10,113 nt of DNA, from positions 6,330-16,442 of the forward strand of contig PBQB01000043.1 in the NCBI GenBank assembly GCA_002724895.1. The letters are read 5' to 3'. Below, in pieces: positions 1 through 6,317 of this stretch. Numbering within the stretch: the first letter of the stretch is position 1; each line of letters starts with the position of its first letter. The DNA is from Flavobacteriales bacterium. Lineage in GTDB: Bacteria; Bacteroidota; Bacteroidia; Flavobacteriales; BACL11. The position numbers and the translations under genes are program-made. The notes beneath the pieces are model-generated. The model saw nothing but the letters and a program-made list of their open reading frames with translations, made no database searches and was not told the origin of the DNA.

Positions 1-1339
1 TTTTATAGTTTTTATAATATGGATCCAAAAAAATAGGGTTTTGGTTAATTATACAGTTTTTAAAATTAGAGCTATTGATATTTACAGGAGAGTTTTCTAA
101 TCTAATAAGACAGTGATCAAAATCAAAATTAAAATTAGCAGAGTTGTCTTCCTGAAATGAAATTTCATTCGAAAGGCTGCCATAAATGATGCAATTAGTA
201 AACTTTGCTTTTTCTAAATTTCTAGAGTAAATGTTTCCATCTATTCCTTCGTAATAATTATTTAATAAAATCGATGGATTTTTCCTACTATTGTAGTTCC
301 AGTAATTTGCAAATGTACAATGAGTAAAATCGTATGTTCCTCCAATGTTACATGCTAATGTATATTGTCCACATTCGTTTATTAATAGATTTTCAGCATT
401 TATTGTTGCTCCTTGTCCAAGTATTCCTATTGAGGACATGTTTTCTATAATTGAATTACTAATTTTAACTGTTGGATTGTTGTTTGCTACAGAGTCTGCA
501 TGTATTCCAATAGTTCCATTTTTTATAATTGCATAATTAATTTCATTATTAATACTTCCAGGTATCATCCAAATTCTATCCCATTGACCTGGAATTTCTT
601 TATACCATTGGTCTAGTCTATCTCCTTGAAAAGTTACCTCATTTCCTAATTCTCCATTTATTTTAATAGTACCTCCAAAATTTGGATTAAACGGATTTCC
701 AACAATAATTCCAGAATTATGGTGTAAATAAATATTTGCACCTGGATTAATATTCAAAATGCAGTTTGGTTCTATAACTACATACCCATAAATTACATGA
801 GGTTTATCATTAGTCCATGTTTCATTACTGTTAATTTGATGATAATAAAATCTTATAGTATCGCTACCTGATAATATTTCCCCATATGTGTTTGCTGTAT
901 GAAAATAAGCATCTTGACCCCAAGCAATTAGTTTGATACTCTGTTTTTTAGACCCTGATGTAAAAACAAGTGAGTCAGATAGTATATATGGTAAGGTGTT
1001 ATTAGATGGATTAATTGTTACTTCTATAAATATAAAAATACTATCTTTAGATGGGATGTTTACATTATTTAATGAATTGCTGGGAACTCCGTCTATATTG
1101 ATTCTGAAATTGGCTGCTGAAACCCCTTTTAGTTCAATATCAGTGTAAATATCATTTTCATTATTATTATAAACTTTTAAAATTTTTGTTATTGATCCAA
1201 CAGAAGCAAATACAGTGTCAAAAGTGATAGTGTCATTTGAGAAATTTAAACTTCCTGAGTTGTTAGTATCTACAGTTTCTTTTTTACATGAAAAGAAAAC
1301 AAAACACACTAGAACAAATATAACTTTTAAATATTTCAT
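1..1339 (-). CDS. Lipoprotein with Ig-like domain and right-handed beta-helix (3' end outside window)
   Basis: Reading leftward from the ATG at 1339-1337 gives 446 codons without a stop before the window edge. Residues 1-17 are a lipoprotein signal peptide (MKYLKVIFVLVCFVFF) ending in a lipobox FFSC with Cys18, followed by KKE, so the protein should be lipid-anchored in the envelope. Residues about 28-140 look like an Ig-like/ASH-type beta domain (for example FDTVFASVGSITKILKVYNN, then a closing strand KQSIKLIAWGQDAYF). From about 170 onward short Asn/Gly-rich strands recur (INYAIIKNGTIGIHA, VKISNSIIENMSSIGI, AKFTNCIIYGSLS), typical of a right-handed parallel beta-helix. No catalytic residues of a known polysaccharide lyase or hydrolase were recognised, so function is unknown; adhesion or glycan binding is only a guess. 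The start overlaps the smpB stop by 4 nt (ATGA), suggesting coupled translation. Confidence 0.85.
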   Translation of the reverse strand, partial: MKYLKVIFVLVCFVFFSCKKETVDTNNSGSLNFSNDTITFDTVFASVGSITKILKVYNNNENDIYTDIELKGVSAANFRINIDGVPSNSLNNVNIPSKDSIFIFIEVTINPSNNTLPYILSDSLVFTSGSKKQSIKLIAWGQDAYFHTANTYGEILSGSDTIRFYYHQINSNETWTNDKPHVIYGYVVIEPNCILNINPGANIYLHHNSGIIVGNPFNPNFGGTIKINGELGNEVTFQGDRLDQWYKEIPGQWDRIWMIPGSINNEINYAIIKNGTIGIHADSVANNNPTVKISNSIIENMSSIGILGQGATINAENLLINECGQYTLACNIGGTYDFTHCTFANYWNYNSRKNPSILLNNYYEGIDGNIYSRNLEKAKFTNCIIYGSLSNEISFQEDNSANFNFDFDHCLIRLENSPVNINSSNFKNCIINQNPIFLDPYYKNYK

Positions 1340-1785
1340 ATTATTTTTTCTCTTTCTATATTTCTTTTAATATCTTTTTCTTTAATGCTTTCTCTTTTGT
1401 CATATATTTTTTTCCCTTTTGCTACAGCTATTTCAAGCTTGGCAATTCCTTTATCATTAATAAAAAGCCTTATGGGAACAAGTGCAAAGCCCTTTTCTTG
1501 TACTCTACTTTTAATTTTATTTATTTCTTGTTTATTCAAAAGAAGTTTTCTTTCTCTTTTTGGTTCATGGTTACTGAAACTTGCATATTTATATTCACTA
1601 ATATGTAAATTTTTAATTATTACTTCGCTATCAATTATTACACAATATGCATCAGAAATACTTGCTTTATTAGCTCGAATAGACTTAATCTCAGTACCTA
1701 CAAGAATAATTCCGGCAGTGTATTTTTGAATAAATTCATACTCAAAACTAGCTTTTCTATTCTTAATACTTACCTTTGAATTCAT
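1336..1785 (-). CDS. smpB: SsrA-binding protein SmpB
   Basis: SmpB binds tmRNA and delivers it to stalled ribosomes in trans-translation; it acts in the cytoplasm. The 149-residue length is normal. Family motifs appear in order: GTEIKSIR (30-37), HISEYKYAS (61-69), NHEPKRERKLLL (72-83), GFALVPIRLFINDKG (99-113) and GKKIYDKRESIKEKD (124-138), followed by the short basic C-terminal tail that occupies the empty mRNA channel. A small departure is IRANK where most members have an IRxGK loop. The ATG at 1785-1783 gives the usual N-terminus, a short stretch before the FEYE motif. A consensus-like promoter element lies only 4 nt upstream of this ATG. The gene follows the ZIP transporter gene by 44 nt and overlaps the lipoprotein gene by 4 nt. 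No tmRNA gene was recognised in this window. Confidence 0.97.
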   Translation of the reverse strand: MNSKVSIKNRKASFEYEFIQKYTAGIILVGTEIKSIRANKASISDAYCVIIDSEVIIKNLHISEYKYASFSNHEPKRERKLLLNKQEINKIKSRVQEKGFALVPIRLFINDKGIAKLEIAVAKGKKIYDKRESIKEKDIKRNIEREKII

Positions 1786-1789
1786 TTAG

Positions 1790-1797
1790 CAAAGATA
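1790..1797 (-). promoter_or_regulatory. Candidate -7 promoter element for smpB
   Basis: The minus strand reads TATCTTTG here, a full match to the Bacteroidota -7 consensus TAnnTTTG, and is followed by only CTAA before the smpB ATG. Transcription would begin at or next to the start codon. No TTG is present at the usual -33 spacing, so the site is only suggestive; smpB may also be read through from the ZIP gene upstream. Confidence 0.4.
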
Positions 1798-1829
1798 GTT
1801 ATTTAGAAAATATGTTAAGATATTGCTGT

Positions 1830-2696
1830 TTAACCAAGTGCAACGTCTAAAATCATCATTACAATAAATCCAGTAATAAGACCCATTGTGGCAAGATCAG
1901 TATTTCCTCCTCGTTGACTTTCTGGAATAACTTCTTCTACTACAATAAATATCATGGCTCCAGCTGAAAATGCGAGAGCATATGGCAAGATAGGTAATAC
2001 TTGCATAACAATAGCAGCGCCAATTACAGCAAATATAGGCTCGACTATAGCTGAAAGTTGTCCCCATTTCCATGATTTCTTTCTTGACATGCCTTTTCTT
2101 CTTAATGGCATTGAAACAGCAAAACCTTCTGGAAAATTTTGAATTCCGATACCAATCCCTAAAGCAATCGCACTTCCAATTGTAAATACTGAATGACCAT
2201 CCATACCTAGTAATTCAGGATTTGCTAGCGCTCCAAATGCAACTCCAACTGCTAAGCCTTCAGGAATGTTATGAAGAGCAATCGCTATTACAAGTAATTC
2301 TGTTTTTTTCCATTTCGTTTTAATGCCTTCGGCTTCATCTTTTTTTGCAAATAAATGAATATGAGGTATATATTTATCTAAAATATAAAGGAATAATGCA
2401 CCTAGAAAAAAACCTATTGCTGGTGGGAGATATGGGGGTAAGTTAAACAAGCCATATTCATTTTGCATCTCAACATATGAGATTGCTGGTGATAATAATG
2501 ACCAAAAGCTAGCGGCAATCATTACTCCTCCTGTAAAACCTAAAGATATATCTAAAATTTTTCTATTACTATTTTTAAATAAAAAAACTAATGACGCGCC
2601 AAGAGCAGTTAAAGCCCAAGTAAATAATCCTGCATATAGAGCTTGAATAATTGGATTTTGTTTAACAAACCATTTGAAAATTTGTAATTCTTCCAT
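1830..2696 (-). CDS. ZIP-family divalent metal transporter (GufA/ZupT-like)
   Basis: This is an inner-membrane transporter that moves zinc, manganese or iron into the cytoplasm. It has 288 residues and about eight hydrophobic segments (roughly 18-40, 48-70, 88-107, 131-157, 166-185, 212-233, 235-250 and 265-288). The two signature metal-site helices are intact: HNIPEG (142-147) and QNFPEG (186-191), plus the acidic pair E244/E245 in IVVEEVIPES. The HN..E / QN..E pattern is that of the GufA/ZIP11 branch. A His-containing loop (about 107-124, IPHIHLF) could bind metal before transport. The gene starts 3 nt after the stop of the DtxR-family regulator gene, so the two are almost certainly one transcript and the transporter is probably metal-regulated. 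The exact metal cannot be decided from sequence. Confidence 0.93.
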   Translation of the reverse strand: MEELQIFKWFVKQNPIIQALYAGLFTWALTALGASLVFLFKNSNRKILDISLGFTGGVMIAASFWSLLSPAISYVEMQNEYGLFNLPPYLPPAIGFFLGALFLYILDKYIPHIHLFAKKDEAEGIKTKWKKTELLVIAIALHNIPEGLAVGVAFGALANPELLGMDGHSVFTIGSAIALGIGIGIQNFPEGFAVSMPLRRKGMSRKKSWKWGQLSAIVEPIFAVIGAAIVMQVLPILPYALAFSAGAMIFIVVEEVIPESQRGGNTDLATMGLITGFIVMMILDVALG

Positions 2697-2699
2697 TAT

Positions 2700-3356
2700 T
2701 TATAATTTTTTAATTAATAAATTTTTACTTACATCATTGCTTAAAAAGAATGTTTTATATTTTGTTTTAACTTCCATTGATTTATCAAAATTCACCTTAT
2801 TAATTATTTTGATTTCAACACCTATTTGAATTTTTATTTGATTTAAATATTGAAGGAATGACTTTTTATCTAACTTAACACCCATAATAATTCCTTTATC
2901 ACCTACTTTAAGTTCGCTTAAAGATTTAAAATCAGAAAGTGGTATTTTACCTTCTTTAGAAGGTATAGGATCACCATGAGGGTCAAACTTGGGTTTGTCA
3001 AGAAAATCATCTAGTTCATCAATGAGTTTTTCAGATTGGATATGTTCAAGTTGTTCAGCAATTATATGTACCTCGTCCCAACTAAAATTTAATGTATTTA
3101 CTAAAAAAGTTTCCCAAAGTCTGTGTTTTCTCAAGATGTTAGTTGCATTTTCCCTACCTTTTTTAGTTAATGAAACTCCTTGATACTTTTTATATTTGAT
3201 TAACTTTTTCTCTTGCAGTTTTTTAAACATGTCTGAAACCGAAGCAGGACTTGTGCCTATTTCATTAGCAATTTCATTAGTAGAAATTCTTCCATCATTT
3301 CTTAAGCTAATTGAAAGTATTGTTTTGAGATAATTTTCTTCGGCTTGTGTAAACAT
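2700..3356 (-). CDS. DtxR/MntR-family metal-dependent transcriptional regulator
   Basis: A cytoplasmic repressor that binds DNA when loaded with Fe(II), Mn(II) or a similar metal. The 218 residues fit the three-part family layout: winged HTH (about 1-65, with STNEIANEIGTSPASVSDMF), dimerisation and metal-binding domain (about 66-135, with RKHRLWETFLV and AEQLEHIQSEKLIDEL) and an SH3-like FeoA-type C-terminal domain (about 145-218). Likely ligands are H78, E82, H97, E101, E104 and H105. By alignment to the family, E101 lies where DtxR has Cys102 and MntR has Glu, which leans toward manganese or a non-iron metal. However, the N-terminal MntR ligands Asp8/Glu11 appear as N8/K11. It leads the regulator-ZIP-smpB-lipoprotein run and diverges from the TonB-dependent receptor gene across a shared palindrome. 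Confidence 0.93.
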   Translation of the reverse strand: MFTQAEENYLKTILSISLRNDGRISTNEIANEIGTSPASVSDMFKKLQEKKLIKYKKYQGVSLTKKGRENATNILRKHRLWETFLVNTLNFSWDEVHIIAEQLEHIQSEKLIDELDDFLDKPKFDPHGDPIPSKEGKIPLSDFKSLSELKVGDKGIIMGVKLDKKSFLQYLNQIKIQIGVEIKIINKVNFDKSMEVKTKYKTFFLSNDVSKNLLIKKL

Positions 3357-3401
3357 TATTTTTTTTGTTGCAAATTAAATAAAAATTAACTTATTCTTAA
3401 A

Positions 3402-3427
3402 ATTTTTTTAGACATGTCTAAAAAAAT
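3402..3427. promoter_or_regulatory. Perfect 26-bp palindrome, candidate DtxR-family operator
   Basis: Every base of the 13-nt left arm pairs with the right arm, centred between 3414 and 3415; the core is TTTAGACATGTCTAAA. It lies in the 97-nt gap between the divergent regulator and receptor genes, 46 nt from the regulator start and 26 nt from the receptor start. The shape (TTAG-centre-CTAA) resembles operators of DtxR/SirR/MntR-type repressors. It would cover the expected -33 region of the receptor promoter, so binding should block that promoter and probably the regulator's own. The assignment is inference from position and symmetry. Confidence 0.7.
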
Positions 3428-3429
3428 AT

Positions 3430-3437
3430 TATTTTCG
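3430..3437 (+). promoter_or_regulatory. Possible -7 element for the TonB-dependent receptor gene
   Basis: TATTTTCG matches the Bacteroidota TAnnTTTG element at all fixed positions but one (C for T). It lies just right of the palindrome and 16 nt before the receptor ATG, so the leader would be very short. No clear TTG at -33 was seen, because that region is occupied by the palindrome. Weak call. Confidence 0.3.
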
Positions 3438-3453
3438 CACACTAATCTTATGT

Positions 3454-5742
3454 ATGAAATATCTTTTCTTTACTTTTATTTTTTTTAATACTTTATGTCT
3501 GTTTTCTCAGACGATTTCTGGCAAGATTACAGTAAATAAAGATCCGGTATCTTTTGCTAATATTTTTTTTGAAGATTATAAAAAGGGATCTTCATCAGAT
3601 ATAAACGGAGTTTATACTGTTGTAAGTGAAAACTTAGGTGTTCAATTATTAACTATTTCAGCTATTGGGATGCAAACTAAAAAAATATATTTTGATGTTA
3701 AGAAGGGGATGAATAAATTGGATATTGAACTTGATCATTCTATTTATGATTTAAATCAAATTGTTGTTACAGGAACTAAAACATTTAAAAGGAAAACAGA
3801 TTCTCCAGTAATTGTAGATATTATTTCAAGTAAAAAGTTGCAAAATATTCAAGCATGCAACTTAGCAGACGGATTAAGTTTTTCATCAGGAATGAGAGTA
3901 GAAAATGATTGCCAGACATGTAATTATACTCAGTTACGTATGAATGGATTATCAGGAAGTTATTCTCAGATTTTAATTAACGGAAGACCGATAATATCAC
4001 CTTTAACTGGATTGTATGGGTTAGAGCAAATTCCCTCTAATATGATCAGTAGAATTGAAGTTGTAAAAGGAGGTGGGAGTTCGCTTTATGGGTCTTCTGC
4101 TATTGGAGGTGTTGTAAATGTAATAACTAATACACCTCAGTTTAATCAATTTTCACTAGCATATGATTACAATAATATTAATAATCAAAATACGCATCAT
4201 TCAATCTACGGAAATGTTTCTGTGGTTAATAAAAATATAGGAGTAACTTTCTTTATTAATAATAATAAAAGAGAAGCTTATGATCATAATTTTGATAATT
4301 TTTCAGAACTTCCTGAAATAAATTATAATGGATTTGGAGCTAATTTATTTTTAATCATTAGTGAAGATCAGAAGTTGGATTTAAATTTTGGAAGTATAAA
4401 TGAGTATAGATATGGTGGAGAAATTACACATAAAGTTCCTCATCTAGCAATGCAGTCAGAAGAAAGAAATCATGATGTTTTAATGGGTAGTATAGAACAT
4501 AATATAAATTTTAGTAAAAATAAATCTTCAATGTCCTCCTATTTTGCTATTCAGCAAACGAAAAGAGATCATTACACTGGAGTAAGACCTGATCCTAATT
4601 CTTTTCAAGACACCTTGCATTTAAACAATCCTCCTTATGGTAATTCATATAATTTAACAAGTCAAATAGGATTTCAATTTGATCATAGGAATAATAAACT
4701 AATGGGAACAAATGTTTTTACCATTGGCTCAGATTATACAATTGATAATGTAAGAGATGAAATTTTAGCATTTAATTATTTAATTGATCAAAATGTTAAA
4801 TCACTTGGTGTTTTTTTGCAATCTGATTGGCAATTGAATAAAAGATTTAATTTTTTATTTGGGACTAGATTTGATAAGCATTCTTCACTTGAAAAATTTG
4901 TTACTAGTCCAAGATTCTCTTTTTTGTATAACTTAAGTGCTTATACTCAATTTAGAGCTAGTCTTAGTTCAGGATTTAGAGCTCCACAAGCATTTGATAC
5001 TGATCTTCACATGTCATTTTCGGGAGGCGGTGTTTCAAGAATAATCTTAGATGAAAATCTAAAGGAGGAGAAATCACAGAGTTATAGTGCTTCTTTTAAC
5101 TATGATAAACCAAATGTAAATTATCTTTATGGATTTACAATTATTGGTTTTTATACAAATTTAAAGGATGCTTTTTTTCAGCAATTAAACGGTGAAGATG
5201 ATTTTGGTGATATTCTTTTAAAGAAAAATGGGGGAGATGCTATAGTTAAAGGTTTTACTATTGAAGGAAGGGTTAGTTTAAATCAAAAAGTTAATTTCCA
5301 GTCAGCTTTAACTCTACAATCTTCTTCGTATCTAGACCCTATAAGTTATTCTGAATTTTTAAGCAAAAAGAAAGAATTTTTAAAAACACCGAATAGCTAT
5401 GGTTATTCCACTTTAAGCTATCGTTATAATCAAAATTTAATTTTTAATACGAGTTTTTTATATACTGGAAAGATGACTTTATTACATGTTGGAGGAGCTC
5501 CTGAACAGGAAAATGATGATTTTAAATTATCAAAAACTTTCAAAACAATTGATATTAAAACTACATATATCCAAAACATTAAAAAAATAGAAGTCAATTT
5601 AGAATATAGTATTGGTGTGAAAAATATTACCAATGATTACCAAAATGATTTTGATACATTAAAAAATAGGGATAGTAATTATGTTTATGGGCCTAGATTT
5701 CCAAGAACATTTTACTTTTCATTGATTTTAAAAAGCTCTTAA
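3454..5742 (+). CDS. TonB-dependent outer-membrane receptor, probable metal or metallophore/heme uptake
   Basis: An outer-membrane beta-barrel that imports a ligand using TonB energy. The 762 residues comprise a signal peptide (about 1-18, cut before QTISG), a carboxypeptidase-regulatory-like domain (about 20-93), a plug domain (about 105-230, with LRMNGLSGSYSQILINGRPI and RIEVVKGGGSSLYGSSAIGG) and a 22-strand-type barrel ending RTFYFSLILKSS. The plug has a paired-cysteine motif CQTC (153-156) directly before the LRMNGL strand. In the barrel, FRAP (508-511), His519 and DENL (533-536) resemble the FRAP-His-NPNL arrangement described for heme receptors, but related motifs occur in many receptors, so heme is only a possibility. 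The gene diverges from the metalloregulator across a perfect palindrome, which points to metal-controlled expression alongside the ZIP transporter. Confidence 0.93.
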   Translation: MKYLFFTFIFFNTLCLFSQTISGKITVNKDPVSFANIFFEDYKKGSSSDINGVYTVVSENLGVQLLTISAIGMQTKKIYFDVKKGMNKLDIELDHSIYDLNQIVVTGTKTFKRKTDSPVIVDIISSKKLQNIQACNLADGLSFSSGMRVENDCQTCNYTQLRMNGLSGSYSQILINGRPIISPLTGLYGLEQIPSNMISRIEVVKGGGSSLYGSSAIGGVVNVITNTPQFNQFSLAYDYNNINNQNTHHSIYGNVSVVNKNIGVTFFINNNKREAYDHNFDNFSELPEINYNGFGANLFLIISEDQKLDLNFGSINEYRYGGEITHKVPHLAMQSEERNHDVLMGSIEHNINFSKNKSSMSSYFAIQQTKRDHYTGVRPDPNSFQDTLHLNNPPYGNSYNLTSQIGFQFDHRNNKLMGTNVFTIGSDYTIDNVRDEILAFNYLIDQNVKSLGVFLQSDWQLNKRFNFLFGTRFDKHSSLEKFVTSPRFSFLYNLSAYTQFRASLSSGFRAPQAFDTDLHMSFSGGGVSRIILDENLKEEKSQSYSASFNYDKPNVNYLYGFTIIGFYTNLKDAFFQQLNGEDDFGDILLKKNGGDAIVKGFTIEGRVSLNQKVNFQSALTLQSSSYLDPISYSEFLSKKKEFLKTPNSYGYSTLSYRYNQNLIFNTSFLYTGKMTLLHVGGAPEQENDDFKLSKTFKTIDIKTTYIQNIKKIEVNLEYSIGVKNITNDYQNDFDTLKNRDSNYVYGPRFPRTFYFSLILKSS

Positions 5743-5756
5743 TTTTTACGGATTTA

Positions 5757-5789
5757 TTTACTTTTGTAAACTAAATTTTATTTTTTTTT
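5757..5789 (+). terminator. Weak intrinsic terminator candidate after the receptor gene
   Basis: A small hairpin TTTAC-TTTT-GTAAA (5757-5770) begins 15 nt after the receptor stop codon and is followed by a T-rich stretch ending in T9 (5781-5789). The stem is short and AT-rich and there is a 10-nt gap before the T run, so termination strength is doubtful. Confidence 0.4.
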
Positions 5790-5798
5790 AAAAAAAAA
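5781..5798. other. T9A9 homopolymer tract in the intergenic spacer
   Basis: Nine T are followed directly by nine A. As RNA this is a self-complementary A/U element; as DNA it is a rigid A-tract. It may help termination of the receptor transcript or affect local curvature. The rest of 5799-5896 is AT-rich with no gene or RNA recognised. Confidence 0.5.
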
Positions 5799-5899
5799 CG
5801 TGTCAAACATTAAAAAAAATATAAGTTTTTGATAATCAATATTTAAAACATTGTCATATAAACTATATAAGTATATTAAATCATACTTTTTATTAAAAA

Positions 5900-5920
5900 A
5901 AATTGATTAGAAATCAATTT
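5900..5920. repeat. 9-bp inverted repeat over the -33 element
   Basis: AAATTGATT and AATCAATTT are perfect inverted arms separated by AGA. The dyad covers the TTG of the promoter for the small XRE regulator, making it a candidate operator for autoregulation. Confidence 0.55.
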
Positions 5921-5932
5921 AAATTATATTTG
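5903..5932 (+). promoter_or_regulatory. Consensus Bacteroidota promoter for the XRE regulator gene
   Basis: TTG at 5903-5905 (read as TTG within AATTGATT) is followed by a spacer of 19 nt and TATATTTG at 5925-5932, an exact match to TAnnTTTG. Transcription would begin near 5938, about 20 nt before the ATG at 5960. This is the best promoter in the window. Confidence 0.65.
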
Positions 5933-5935
5933 TAG

Positions 5936-5949
5936 TTTACAATTGTAAA
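5936..5949. repeat. 14-bp perfect palindrome at the transcription start
   Basis: TTTACAATTGTAAA is fully self-complementary and spans the predicted transcription start of the XRE gene. Its half-site differs from the dyad at 5900-5920, though both share an AATTG core. Candidate operator. Confidence 0.55.
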
Positions 5950-5959
5950 TCAATATAAA

Positions 5960-6268
5960 ATGTATCAAAGACTTAAAATTTGGATAGAAAATATAAATAA
6001 AAAACCTTCTGAAATTGCAGATCTTATTGGTGTCAATCGAGCTACAATTTCTCATATTTTAAGTGGAAGAAATAAGCCTAGTATAGATTTTTTACAGAAA
6101 TTATTGAATACTTATCCCAATTTAAATGCAAATTGGCTCATAAGTGGTTTGGGTAGTATGTATCAGAATAAAGAAAAAAATCAAATTATTAGAAAGCAAT
6201 CTAAAATTATCAACAAGGTTGTTATTTTTTATGATGATAACTCTTTTGATGAACTAGATAAAAATTAA
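5960..6268 (+). CDS. Small XRE-family helix-turn-helix protein
   Basis: A 102-residue putative DNA-binding regulator. Residues about 4-60 form a Cro/C1-type HTH: KKPSEIADLIGVNRATISHI with recognition helix around VNRATISHILSG, then the family-typical tail PNLNANWLISGLGSMY (53-68). The rest is a charged stretch (KEKNQIIRKQSK) and a short C-terminal segment KVVIFYDDNSFDEL that may be a dimerisation or protein-contact element. No partner toxin gene or phage gene is adjacent, so this is more likely a chromosomal regulator than an antitoxin or prophage repressor, though neither is excluded. It has its own strong promoter flanked by two dyads, suggesting autorepression. The next gene, pyrD, begins 49 nt downstream; no functional link is evident. 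Confidence 0.88.
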   Translation: MYQRLKIWIENINKKPSEIADLIGVNRATISHILSGRNKPSIDFLQKLLNTYPNLNANWLISGLGSMYQNKEKNQIIRKQSKIINKVVIFYDDNSFDELDKN

Positions 6269-6279
6269 TTTCATTCTTG

Positions 6280-6287
6280 TATTTTTG
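6280..6287 (+). promoter_or_regulatory. Candidate -7 element for pyrD
   Basis: TATTTTTG matches TAnnTTTG exactly and sits 30 nt before the pyrD ATG, giving a leader of about 24 nt. No TTG occurs at the standard -33 spacing (the nearest TTTG ends 31 nt upstream), so the site may be weak, or pyrD may be read through from the XRE gene. Confidence 0.4.
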
Positions 6288-6317
6288 TATAAAATTTTTA
6301 AATAATAAGACAAACTA

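Noticed and set aside
345..1148. Short plus-strand open frames (345-536 and 933-1148)
   Set aside because: They lie antisense to the lipoprotein gene, have no recognisable domain or promoter, and reflect AT-rich sequence with few stops.
1..1339. Surface lipoprotein export signal after Cys18
   Set aside because: The residues after Cys (KKETVDT) are not a clear match to the acidic-rich export signals known in Bacteroidota, so surface exposure is not claimed.
1385..1729. A 114-codon plus-strand frame with hydrophobic sequence
   Set aside because: It is the exact antisense of smpB, which has strong family motifs; the hydrophobic look is a mirror of Lys/Glu-rich codons on the other strand.
5960..6268. 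XRE protein as antitoxin or prophage repressor
   Set aside because: No small toxin-like gene, integrase or phage gene is adjacent; both neighbours are housekeeping or transport genes.
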